From contig NZ_RPDJ01000008.1 in assembly GCF_004023625.1 (NCBI RefSeq), forward strand, positions 62,001 to 126,000: 64,000 nt of DNA. The letters run 5' to 3'. Positions within the stretch are counted from its first letter, which is position 1. The number at the start of each line of letters is the position of its first letter. The notes under the pieces were generated by a model. That model was not told the DNA's origin. It ran no database searches and saw only the letters and a program-made list of their open reading frames with translations. Source of the stretch: Streptomyces cavernae. Its GTDB lineage: Bacteria > Actinomycetota > Actinomycetes > Streptomycetales > Streptomycetaceae. The translations under genes and the position numbers were made by a program. Shown one piece after another: positions 16,571 to 24,931 of the stretch.

Positions 16571-18370
16571 ATGCACCCCGAGGAACCCACCGTGAACCCA
16601 GCGCCCGCCGACCCGACGCAGCCGCGGCAGGTGCGCCGCATCCTGAGACTCTTCACGCCCTACCGAGGCCGCCTGGCAGTCGTCGGCCTGCTGGTCGGCG
16701 CCTCCTCCCTGGTCTCCGTCGCCACGCCCTTCCTGCTGAAGGAGATCCTCGACGTAGCGATCCCGCAGGGCCGGACGGGCCTGCTCACCCTGCTCGCGCT
16801 CGGCATGATCCTCAGCGCGGTCGTCAACAGTGTCTTCGGTGTCCTGCAGACCCTGATCTCGACGACCGTCGGGCAGCGCGTGATGCACGACCTGCGCACC
16901 GCCGTGTACGGGCGGCTGCAGCGGATGTCGCTCGCCTTCTTCACCCGGACCCGCACCGGGGAGGTCCAGTCGCGCATCGCCAACGACATCGGCGGAATGC
17001 AGGCGACGGTCACCTCCACCGCCACCTCGCTGGTCTCCAACCTCACCAGCGTGGTCGCCACGATCGTCGCGATGGTCGCCCTGGACTGGCGGCTCACCGC
17101 GGTCTCGCTGATCCTGTTGCCGCTCTTCGTCTGGATCAGCCGCCGGGTGGGCAACGAACGCAAGAAGATCGCCACCCGGCGCCAGAAGCAGATGGCCGCA
17201 ATGGCCGCCACGGTCACCGAGTCGCTCTCGGTCAGCGGCATCCTGCTCGGCCGCACGATGGGCCGCGCGGATTCGCTCACCACGTCCTTCGCGGCCGAGT
17301 CCGAGCGACTGGTCGACCTCGAGGTGCGGTCGAACATGGCCGGCCGCTGGCGCATGGCGGTCATCGGCATCGTCATGGCCGCGCTGCCTGCCTTCATCTA
17401 CTGGACGGCGGGACTCGCCCAACAGTTCGGCGGCCCGGCCGTGTCGATCGGCACGCTCGTCGCCTTCGTCTCGCTCCAGCAGGGCCTGTTCCGGCCGACC
17501 GTCAGCCTGCTGTCCACCGGTGTGCAGATCCAGACCTCGCTCGCCCTGTTCCAGCGCATCTTCGAGTACCTCGACCTGCCCATCGACATCACCGAGCCCG
17601 AGAAACCCGTCCACCTCGACCGGGTCAAGGGCGAGATCCGCTTCGAGGACGTGGAGTTCCGCTACGACGACAAGGGCGCACCGACGCTGCGAGGCATCGA
17701 CATCACCGTCCCGGCGGGCGGCAGTCTCGCCGTGGTCGGCCCGACCGGTTCCGGGAAGTCCACGCTCAGCTATCTGGTGCCCCGCCTCTACGACGTCACG
17801 GGCGGCCGGGTCACCATCGACGGCGTCGACGTGCGCGACCTGGACTTCGACACGCTCGCCCGCGCGGTCGGCGTGGTCTCGCAGGAGACGTACCTCTTCC
17901 ACGCCTCCGTCGCGGAGAACCTGCGCTTCGCCAAGCCCGACGCCACCGACGAGGAACTGCACGCGGCGGCGAAGGCAGCCCAGATCCACGACCACATCGC
18001 GTCCCTGCCCGACGGGTACGACACGGTCGTCGGTGAACGCGGCCACCGCTTCTCGGGTGGTGAGAAGCAACGCCTGGCGATCGCCCGGACGATCCTGCGC
18101 GACCCGCCCGTGCTGATCCTCGACGAGGCCACCAGCGCCCTGGACACCCGTACGGAGCACGCGGTGCAGGAGGCCATCGACGCGCTCTCCGCCGACCGCA
18201 CCACGATCACCATCGCGCACCGGCTGTCCACGGTCCGCGACGCCGACCAGATCGTGGTCCTCGACACCGGTCGCGCCGTCGAACGCGGCACGCACGAGGA
18301 ACTCCTGGAACGGGACGGGCGCTACGCCGCGCTGGTCCGCCGGGACGCCCAACTGGAGCCGACCAGATGA
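16571..18370 (+). CDS. MsbA/LmrA-type ABC exporter, homodimeric type
   Basis: The 599-residue half-transporter has an N-terminal six-helix export domain and a complete ATPase domain: Walker A GPTGSGKST, signature HRFSGGEKQRLAIART, Walker B LILDEATSALD and H-loop TIAHRLST. All catalytic elements are intact, unlike the pair at 6.3-9.9 kb, so it can work as a homodimer. ATG at 16571 follows GTAGGAG. Together with the divergent MarR gene it forms a typical ligand-induced efflux unit, probably for a lipophilic compound or drug. The substrate cannot be deduced. Confidence 0.95.
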   Translation: MHPEEPTVNPAPADPTQPRQVRRILRLFTPYRGRLAVVGLLVGASSLVSVATPFLLKEILDVAIPQGRTGLLTLLALGMILSAVVNSVFGVLQTLISTTVGQRVMHDLRTAVYGRLQRMSLAFFTRTRTGEVQSRIANDIGGMQATVTSTATSLVSNLTSVVATIVAMVALDWRLTAVSLILLPLFVWISRRVGNERKKIATRRQKQMAAMAATVTESLSVSGILLGRTMGRADSLTTSFAAESERLVDLEVRSNMAGRWRMAVIGIVMAALPAFIYWTAGLAQQFGGPAVSIGTLVAFVSLQQGLFRPTVSLLSTGVQIQTSLALFQRIFEYLDLPIDITEPEKPVHLDRVKGEIRFEDVEFRYDDKGAPTLRGIDITVPAGGSLAVVGPTGSGKSTLSYLVPRLYDVTGGRVTIDGVDVRDLDFDTLARAVGVVSQETYLFHASVAENLRFAKPDATDEELHAAAKAAQIHDHIASLPDGYDTVVGERGHRFSGGEKQRLAIARTILRDPPVLILDEATSALDTRTEHAVQEAIDALSADRTTITIAHRLSTVRDADQIVVLDTGRAVERGTHEELLERDGRYAALVRRDAQLEPTR

Positions 18371-18433
18371 ACCGCCGAATGACCAAATGAAGATATGCCG
18401 GGTTTGCGGTGATCTGCGGGTTAGCGTGCCCGC

Positions 18434-19276
18434 ATGCACATGCACACTTCGCGACGGAGCAGGGTTCGACTGACGCGTCGGGGCCGGATCGCCCTGATCG
18501 CGACCGGTGCGGTCGTGGCGGGCACCGCCGTGGCTGTTCCGCTGCTGAGCCAGGACGAGCAGAGCCGGCGGGCCACCTCCCTGGTCATCCCGGAGGGCTG
18601 GCGGGCCCGGCAGGTGTACGACGCGGTCGACAAGGCCCTCCAGGTGCCCGCGGGCACCACCCGGAAGTCCCTGGACAAGGCCGCGCTCAAGCTGCCCCCG
18701 GACGCGGGAGGCAATCCCGAGGGCTACCTCTTCCCGGCCACGTATCCGATCGACGCGCAGACCACTCCGGCGTCACTGCTGTCGTTCATGGTCAACACCG
18801 CCCAGGACAAGTTCGGCAGGAGCCAGGTCACCGCGGGGGCGCAGCGCAACGCGCTCAACGTCTACCAGGCGGTCACCATCGCCAGCATCATCCAGGCGGA
18901 GGCCGCGACCAAGGCCGACATGGGCAAGGTGTCCCGGGTCATCTACAACCGCCTGGAACGCGGTATGCCGCTCCAGATGGACTCCACCCTCAACTACGCG
19001 CTGAACCGCTCCACGCTCACCACCACCAGCAAGGACACCAAGCTGGACAGCCCGTACAACTCCTACGAGCGCATGGGCCTGCCACCGACGCCGATCGCCA
19101 ACCCGGGCCAGGACGCGATGCGCGCGGCGATCAATCCGGTGCCGGGCGACTGGCTGTACTTCGTGACCGTCAAGCCCGGTGACACCCGCTTCACGGCGGA
19201 CCACGAGGCGCACCAGCGGAACGTGGAGGAGTTCAACCGGAACCGCATGAGTACATCGCCGAGCCCGTCGGACTGA
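18434..19276 (+). CDS. mltG: MltG-like endolytic murein transglycosylase, short form
   Basis: The 280-residue protein has one N-terminal membrane segment (GRIALIATGAVVAGTAVAVPLL) and an extracellular YceG/MltG domain. The family signature is clear: EGYLFPATYPI, TIASIIQAEAATKADMGKVSRVIYNRL with the catalytic Glu in the IIQAEA segment, MPLQMDST and SPYNSYERMGLPPTPIANPG. MltG cleaves nascent glycan strands and sets their length. Streptomyces usually carries a much longer MltG in the aroE/alaS region, so this short, isolated copy is probably a paralogue. It starts 63 bp after the ABC gene. Confidence 0.9.
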   Translation: MHMHTSRRSRVRLTRRGRIALIATGAVVAGTAVAVPLLSQDEQSRRATSLVIPEGWRARQVYDAVDKALQVPAGTTRKSLDKAALKLPPDAGGNPEGYLFPATYPIDAQTTPASLLSFMVNTAQDKFGRSQVTAGAQRNALNVYQAVTIASIIQAEAATKADMGKVSRVIYNRLERGMPLQMDSTLNYALNRSTLTTTSKDTKLDSPYNSYERMGLPPTPIANPGQDAMRAAINPVPGDWLYFVTVKPGDTRFTADHEAHQRNVEEFNRNRMSTSPSPSD

Positions 19277-19379
19277 TCGGACTGAGCTGTACGGAGCTGC
19301 GGCTTCCCGGTGACGGCGCGTCGGTGCGTCACGCCGCGACCGGGCGTCGTGGCCCGAGCGTCCGCGATGACCCGACCGT

Positions 19380-19545
19380 GTGTCATCGCCCGCTGTGTGT
19401 CTTGGCCGGACCGTGCGTCACGCTCCGACCGCCGTCAGGCACCGACCGCCGTCCCGCCGAAACCGCTGTCAGGCACAGACCGCCGTCCCGCCGTCCCGCC
19501 GTTACGCCGGAACCGCTGTCACGCCCCGACCGCCGTCACGCCGCG
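19380..19545. repeat. Imperfect short repeats based on ACCGCCGTCCCGCC
   Basis: The roughly 260-bp gap between the mltG-like gene and the convergent monooxygenase gene is a mosaic of short copies of CCGACCGCCGTCA(C/G)GC and related pieces such as AACCGCTGTCA. No gene or clear terminator is seen. The array abuts the monooxygenase stop codon at 19536. Confidence 0.5.
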
Positions 19546-20651
19546 ACCCGCTCCGCGGTCTCCGCCGCCAGCAGCCGCCGGATGTCCCGCACTGCCGCGC
19601 GTCCGGCACGGTTGGCGCCGATCGTGCTGGCCGAGGGGCCGTAGCCGACCAGATGGACGCGCGGGTCGGCGACCACGCGCGTCCCCGCGACGCGGATGCC
19701 GCCGCCCGCCCCGCGTAGCCCGAGCGGCGCCAGATGGCCGATCGCCGGGCGGAAACCGGTCGCCCAGAGGATGACGTCGGCGTCCACGTGCCGCCCGTCG
19801 TCCCACTCCACACCGTCCGGGACGATCCGGTCGAACATCGGCCGACGGTCCAGAACGCCGTCCTCGATGGCCCGGCGGACGGCGTCGTTGAGGGGCAGCC
19901 CCGTCACCGAGACGACACTGCGCGGCGGCAGCCCCTGTCGCACCCGCTCCTCGACGAGCGCCACGGCCGAACGCCCGGCGTCCTCGTCGAAGGGCCCCTC
20001 GCGGAAGACCGGCGGCCGACGCGTGACCCAGGTGGTCTCCGCCGCGTACGGCGCGATCTCCATGAGGTGCTGGGTGCCCGAGGCCCCGCCGCCCACCACG
20101 ACCACCCGCAGGCCGGCGAACGCTTCCGGCCCCGGGTACTGCGCGGTGTGCAACTGCCGCCCCCGGAAGGTTTCCTGCCCGGGGTAACGCGGCCAGAAGG
20201 GCCGGTCCCAGGTCCCGGTGGCGTTGATCAGCGCCCGCGTGGACCAAGTCCCCGCCGAGGACTCCACAGTCAGCCGCCCCGCCTCGCCCTCCCGCACGGC
20301 CTGTACGTCGACGGGGCGTCGCACCCGCAGATCGAAGGCCCGCTCGTAGGCGGCGAAGTACTCCCCGACGACGTCGGAGGACGGCCGCAGCGGATCGGCT
20401 CCCGTCAGCTCCATCCCGGGCAGCGCGTGCATCCCGTGGACCTTGCCGTACGTCAGCGACGGCCAGCGGAACTGCCAGGCACCGCCCGGCCGGGGCGCAT
20501 GGTCCAGGACCACGAAGTCCCGCTCCGGCTCCAAGCCGGTGCGCCGCAGGTGAAAGGCACTGGACAGTCCGGCCTGCCCGGCACCGATGACCACGACGTC
20601 AACACGGCCGCCGCCGACGCCCGCCTGTTCCTGCACCCCGAAGTCGTTCAC
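19536..20651 (-). CDS. FAD-dependent monooxygenase (FMO/YUCCA-like)
   Basis: The 371-residue flavoprotein has an FAD-binding Rossmann motif GAGQAG at residues 23-28 and an NADPH-binding motif VVVVGGGASGTQ in the middle. Between them are GGAWQFRWPSL and a family motif around INATGTWDRPFWPRYPG. The C-terminal VILWATGFRPAIGHL is the ATG-containing motif of flavin monooxygenases. It likely oxygenates a small organic substrate. The GTG at 20651 (VNDFGVQEQ) has only a weak ribosome binding site; a start closer to VDVVVIGAG is possible. It is divergent from the yjbQ-type gene. Confidence 0.88.
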   Translation of the reverse strand: MNDFGVQEQAGVGGGRVDVVVIGAGQAGLSSAFHLRRTGLEPERDFVVLDHAPRPGGAWQFRWPSLTYGKVHGMHALPGMELTGADPLRPSSDVVGEYFAAYERAFDLRVRRPVDVQAVREGEAGRLTVESSAGTWSTRALINATGTWDRPFWPRYPGQETFRGRQLHTAQYPGPEAFAGLRVVVVGGGASGTQHLMEIAPYAAETTWVTRRPPVFREGPFDEDAGRSAVALVEERVRQGLPPRSVVSVTGLPLNDAVRRAIEDGVLDRRPMFDRIVPDGVEWDDGRHVDADVILWATGFRPAIGHLAPLGLRGAGGGIRVAGTRVVADPRVHLVGYGPSASTIGANRAGRAAVRDIRRLLAAETAERVAA

Positions 20652-20814
20652 GCCTGTACCAACCCCTCGGGGTCCCGGGATCTTCCCGGGCCCTGCCGCG
20701 CCACGGGCTCGCCGTGTTCGCCCGGGCCCCGGCCCGGTGGCCGCCGTGCATGCGGTGACGGTGTCCGGGCCCGTTCGCAGGTGTGGGACGGGATACGTGG
20801 GTGAGGATGGAACC

Positions 20815-21240
20815 ATGTCCGATGCCTTCACCACCCGCGTCCTCAACGTCGCCTCGGGCTCGTCCGAGACGATCGTCGACCTCACCCGAGACTGCGAGAC
20901 GTTCCTGAGCGAGACGGCGGCCGGCCGGGACGGTCTGCTCAACGTCTTCGTCCCGCACGCGACCGCCGGGATCGCGATCATCGAGACGGGGGCGGGCAGC
21001 GACGACGACCTGCTCGCCGCCCTGCACACCCTGCTCCCCGCGGACGACCGCTGGCAGCACCGCCACGGCAGCCCCGGCCACGGCCGCGACCACGTACTCC
21101 CCGCCGTCGTCCCGCCGCACGCGACGCTCCCGGTCCTCTCCGGCCGCCTGGAGCTGGGCACTTGGCAGTCGGTGTGCCTGGTGGACACGAACCGGGACAA
21201 CCCCAACCGTCAGGTGCGGTTGAGCTTCCTCGGCGGTTGA
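20815..21240 (+). CDS. YjbQ/UPF0047 family protein (secondary thiamine-phosphate synthase type)
   Basis: The 141-residue protein is a full-length member of the UPF0047/YjbQ family, with VFVPHATAGIAIIETG and RHGSPGHGRDHVLPAVVPPHATLPVL holding the conserved His, Asp and Glu cluster, then LGTWQSVCLVDTNRDNPNRQV. E. coli YjbQ has a weak thiamine-phosphate synthase activity, and the physiological role is unsettled. The 3' end overlaps the convergent acyltransferase gene by 31 bp. Confidence 0.93.
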   Translation: MSDAFTTRVLNVASGSSETIVDLTRDCETFLSETAAGRDGLLNVFVPHATAGIAIIETGAGSDDDLLAALHTLLPADDRWQHRHGSPGHGRDHVLPAVVPPHATLPVLSGRLELGTWQSVCLVDTNRDNPNRQVRLSFLGG

Positions 21241-22547
21241 GCCGAGGTGTCCCGGGATACCGCGGGTGCGCGCCGCGTCGCCGTACGCCGCAGGGTCACC
21301 ATCAGCGCCGTGCCCAGCACGATGCCCAGCGCGGGGAACACGGGGAACCGGCCGTCCGGCGAGAAACCCCGCACGGCGAAGCGGGCCAGCGCGGCGACGC
21401 TCGCCGCCAGGCCCAGCCACATCGGCCAGGAGCGGCGCAGGCCGAGTTCCGGACGGGTCCTCTCGTACAGCAGCGCCGGCCCGCGCTCCACGAGCCGCAG
21501 CGCCGGCATGACTCCGGCCATGACGCCCCCGAGCACCAGCAGCCACGGCACCCGCAGCCCCCACCACGCCAGGGACCCGAACGCGGGCTGGGGCGCGAGA
21601 CCGGTCAGGTAGAAGGCGGCGGCGACCACCAGCACCGGCAGCATGTGCCAGAGATAGAGCGTCATGCTGGCACCGCCCACGGGCCGCACCACCCGCCAGA
21701 TCCGCTCTCGGTCCAGAAGCCGGCGCACCGTCGGCTCGGCGAGCAGACACACACCGGTCTGGGCCACCGCCCACGCCAGCATCGCAGCCGACGGCGGATC
21801 GGTGTTGCTCGGGTTCTGCCCGGTCACCAGGATCAGACTGACCGGGAACGGCCCGAGGACGACCAAAGCCGCGAAGGCCAGCCCACCGCCCGCCGCCATC
21901 ACGATCGGCACCGGCCGACGCCTCGTCAGCAGGCCGTCATGCCAGCAGAAGCCCAGCTGGTAGGCCACACCCCACACGAGGACGTAGTTGACCAGTCCGA
22001 CGTGCGGCGTGCGCACCGTCATCACCAGCACGCCGACCGCTACGGCCACCGCGCCCATCGTCACCGGGACGAGGAGCCCCCAGCGCCGGTGCGCCGCGTG
22101 CAGTGCCGGCGTCAGAGCACTGAGGAGCAGATACACCGGAAGGAACCACAACTGCATCGCCATGGCCCACCCCACCAGCGCGAGCGTGCCCGGATCCACG
22201 CCGGCGGCCGAGCAGATCGCCACGGCGAGCAGCACCAGCCCGCAGTACGCGGCGGCCGGAAGCAGCAGCCGCGACGCCCGCCGCCCCACCCACCCGGCAG
22301 CCGTGCCACCCGCCGCGCGGGCACGCGACCAGGAGCCGCCCGCCGCATGGCCCCCGGCCAGGAAGAACAGCGGCATGATCTGGAATCCCAGGGTCAGCCA
22401 CTGGGTCCAGGGAATGGCCGACAGCAGCTCCGGCGCGAAGATTTCACCGCCGGGCCCCCGGACGAGGGCGGTGATCAGCCAGTGGCCGAGCACCACCAGG
22501 ACGATCGCCAGCGCGCGCAGGAAGTCGACATATCGGTCCCTGCTCAT
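21210..22547 (-). CDS. Membrane acyltransferase 3 family protein
   Basis: The 445-residue polytopic protein starts MSRDRYVDFLRALAIVLVVLGHW, the hallmark of acyltransferase family 3, with the conserved catalytic His in the first helix. About ten membrane segments follow, including LWFLPVYLLLSAL and ASMTLYLWHMLPVL. Members O-acylate membrane-associated sugars, lipids, peptidoglycan or antibiotics; the acceptor here is unknown. The convergent 3' overlap with the yjbQ-type gene leaves no room for a terminator. The 200-bp gap upstream toward coxE holds only a repeated CTGCTCATGCGT near the start codon. Confidence 0.9.
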   Translation of the reverse strand: MSRDRYVDFLRALAIVLVVLGHWLITALVRGPGGEIFAPELLSAIPWTQWLTLGFQIMPLFFLAGGHAAGGSWSRARAAGGTAAGWVGRRASRLLLPAAAYCGLVLLAVAICSAAGVDPGTLALVGWAMAMQLWFLPVYLLLSALTPALHAAHRRWGLLVPVTMGAVAVAVGVLVMTVRTPHVGLVNYVLVWGVAYQLGFCWHDGLLTRRRPVPIVMAAGGGLAFAALVVLGPFPVSLILVTGQNPSNTDPPSAAMLAWAVAQTGVCLLAEPTVRRLLDRERIWRVVRPVGGASMTLYLWHMLPVLVVAAAFYLTGLAPQPAFGSLAWWGLRVPWLLVLGGVMAGVMPALRLVERGPALLYERTRPELGLRRSWPMWLGLAASVAALARFAVRGFSPDGRFPVFPALGIVLGTALMVTLRRTATRRAPAVSRDTSAQPPRKLNRT

Positions 22548-22748
22548 GCGTCACAACGGTTTCTGCTCATGCGTTGTCATGTTGCCGCCGGGCAGACGGA
22601 ACCGCTGTGGCGAGCCGATGCCGCAACCAATTCGTGCCCGGTACGACATCACCCACATCTCATGGCGCCCGAACATGCGGATGTGCACCCGGAGTTGGTC
22701 CCGGGCAGGCGGAGCGGCAGCGAGCCCTGCCCGGGTGTCGGGGGCCGG

Positions 22749-23969
22749 TCAGTCGGCGACCGCCTCGGCGACTTCGATGAGTGCCGCGAGGCTGTGGCCG
22801 CTCACGAACGTGTCGCAGTGGGGGAGCGCGGCGGCCATGCCCGCGGTGCGGGGGGCGTAACCGGGGGCCGCCTTGCGGGGGTTGACCCAGACGATGCGGT
22901 GGGCGAGCCGTGCCAGGCGGGCCATCTCCCGGTCCACGGCGCGGGGGTCCTCGCCCTCCCAGCCGTCGGAGAAGATCACGACCACCGCACCGCGCGCCAT
23001 GCCCCGACGGCCGAACCGGTTGTTGAACTCCGCCAGCGCGTGGCCGATCCGGGTGCCGCCCGACCAGTCGGACGCGGTGCTGCCCGCTCGTCGCAGTGCC
23101 GCGTCCACACCAGACGGACCGGTGCTGCGCAGTACCGGAGTGAGCCGGGTGAGTCTTGTGGCGAAGACGAAGGCCTCGGCCGCCGCCCCGGACGCGGCGC
23201 GCGGGAAGAGACGCAGGTAGGCGCGGGTGTACGGCTCCATGGAGCGGGAGATGTCGCACAGCAGCACCAGTCGTCGGCGACGCAGCCGGTTGCGGCGGCG
23301 GGCCGGCAGCACCGCCTCCCCGCCGGTGTGCTGCCCGGCGCGCAGGGTTCGGCGCAGGTCGATACGGGGCCCTCGGCGGTCGGCCTCCCGGCGTCGGCTG
23401 CGGCGCAGCGGGGTCCTCAGCAGCAACAGGGCCAGCAGCCGGTCCAGTTCGGCGAGCTCGGTGGGTTCGAGGGAGGCGAAGTCCTTGTGGGCGAGGACCT
23501 CGGCCGTACTGCCCGCCGCCCGAAGGCGGTGGGTCGGTGGGTCCGGGTCTTCCGGACGGTTGGAACCACCGTGGCGCGGCGTCGCGTTGAGGATTCCGGA
23601 CGCAAGCGGTTTGCCGGCGGGGGATGGGGCGGCTCCGGACGGCACCGGGCCCCGCCCGGGACCGGGCTCGACCCCGGCTGACGGGCCGGGTTCACCACGA
23701 CCGCGGCGGACGGCGACCGCGCGCGGTCCGCCCGCGAAGACCGCGTCGAAGACCCGGTCGAAGGACTCGATCTCCTCGCGATCCGTCACGAAGGCCAGCC
23801 GTGCCGCCCAGTACAGGGCCGTGCGGTTCTGAGGCGGTACCAGCCGCAGTGCCTCGAGGAACCGCACCGAGCGTTCCGGAGTCACCGCCACCCCGGCGCG
23901 CCGCAGTTCCTCGCCCAGCCGGACCCCGAACTCGGCCTGGGGGAACAGCGGAACCGCTCCGGCGGTCAC
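22749..23969 (-). CDS. coxE: CoxE-type VWA-domain protein
   Basis: The 406-residue last gene of the Cox operon is a CoxE-like von Willebrand A protein: LVLLCDISRSMEPYTRAYLRL holds the DxSxS metal-ion-dependent adhesion motif, followed by DWSGGTRIGHALAEFN and VVIFSDGWEGEDP. The N-terminal part is the family's helical region, interrupted by a low-complexity Gly/Pro/Arg linker. CoxE proteins work with the CoxD ATPase in maturing the [CuSMoO2] site of CO dehydrogenase. GTG at 23969 overlaps the coxD stop in GTGA, which supports co-translation. Confidence 0.9.
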   Translation of the reverse strand: MTAGAVPLFPQAEFGVRLGEELRRAGVAVTPERSVRFLEALRLVPPQNRTALYWAARLAFVTDREEIESFDRVFDAVFAGGPRAVAVRRGRGEPGPSAGVEPGPGRGPVPSGAAPSPAGKPLASGILNATPRHGGSNRPEDPDPPTHRLRAAGSTAEVLAHKDFASLEPTELAELDRLLALLLLRTPLRRSRRREADRRGPRIDLRRTLRAGQHTGGEAVLPARRRNRLRRRRLVLLCDISRSMEPYTRAYLRLFPRAASGAAAEAFVFATRLTRLTPVLRSTGPSGVDAALRRAGSTASDWSGGTRIGHALAEFNNRFGRRGMARGAVVVIFSDGWEGEDPRAVDREMARLARLAHRIVWVNPRKAAPGYAPRTAGMAAALPHCDTFVSGHSLAALIEVAEAVAD

Positions 23970-24931
23970 GGCCGTCGGCCCGCGACCAGCCAGTCCAGGC
24001 CGTGTTCGAGGACCAGCTCCTTGTCCTCCCGGTACTTCAGCAGGGAGCCGAGGGTGCTCCCGGCGATGCCGGCGTCGAGACGCGGCACGCCGAGCAGGTT
24101 CAGCGCGGCGATCCAGTCGATGGTCTCGGCGATACCGGGGGTCTTCTGCAACGGAAGACCTCGCAGCCGCCCCACCGCGGCCGACACGGTCTCCGCCAGT
24201 TCGGCCGACGTACCCGGTACGCGGCGGCGGACGATCTCGACGAGCCGCTCGGTGTCGGGGTAGCCGATCCAGTGGTAGAGGCACCGGCGCTTGAGCGCGT
24301 CGTGCAGATCACGGGTCCGGTTGGAGGTGAGCAGCACGACGGGCCGCACGGCCGCCCTGATGGTGCCGATCTCGGGGATGGTCACCGCGGCCTCGGCCAG
24401 CACCTCGAGCAGGAACGCCTCGAAGTCGTCGTCGGCGCGGTCGATCTCGTCGATCAGGAGGACCGCGGGTGCGGGACCCGGGTGGCTGAGGGCCGCAAGG
24501 ACGGGGCGCCGCAGCAGGTACTCCTCGCTGAACAGATCGGCCTCGGTGAGCTGTTCGTGCCGGGCCTCGGCAAGCCGGATGCCCAGCAGCTGTCGCGGGT
24601 AGTTCCACTCGTACAGGGCCTCCGCGGAGTCCAGGCCGTCGTAGCACTGCAGGCGGATCAGCGGGCTGCCCAGCACACCGGCCACCGCCTTGGCCGCCTC
24701 GGTCTTGCCGACCCCCGCCTCGCCCTCCAGCAGCAGGGGCTGGGGCAGGCGCAGGGCGAGAAACAGGGCGGTGACCAGGCCCTCGTCGGCGAGATAGCCG
24801 AGTGAGTCCAGCGCGGCGCCGAGGGAGCCGACGTCCGGCAGACAGCGCGCCACGTACTCGTTGTCGTCGCTGCCTTGGCTGTGGCGCTCGCCTTCCTCTC
24901 TGGGCTCGCCGTGCCCGCCTTTTTCGCTCAC
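23966..24931 (-). CDS. coxD: CoxD-type MoxR AAA+ ATPase
   Basis: The 321-residue MoxR-family AAA+ ATPase has Walker A LLLEGEAGVGKTEAAKA, Walker B AVLLIDEIDRADDDFEAFLLEVL, sensor 1 VVLLTSNRTRDL and an arginine-finger region ALKRRCLYHWIGYP, all diagnostic of CoxD-like chaperones. CoxD of Oligotropha is needed to add sulfur to the molybdenum of CO dehydrogenase. The GTG at 24931 overlaps the stop of the upstream xdhC-type gene (GTGA), and its own stop overlaps coxE. Confidence 0.93.
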   Translation of the reverse strand: MSEKGGHGEPREEGERHSQGSDDNEYVARCLPDVGSLGAALDSLGYLADEGLVTALFLALRLPQPLLLEGEAGVGKTEAAKAVAGVLGSPLIRLQCYDGLDSAEALYEWNYPRQLLGIRLAEARHEQLTEADLFSEEYLLRRPVLAALSHPGPAPAVLLIDEIDRADDDFEAFLLEVLAEAAVTIPEIGTIRAAVRPVVLLTSNRTRDLHDALKRRCLYHWIGYPDTERLVEIVRRRVPGTSAELAETVSAAVGRLRGLPLQKTPGIAETIDWIAALNLLGVPRLDAGIAGSTLGSLLKYREDKELVLEHGLDWLVAGRRP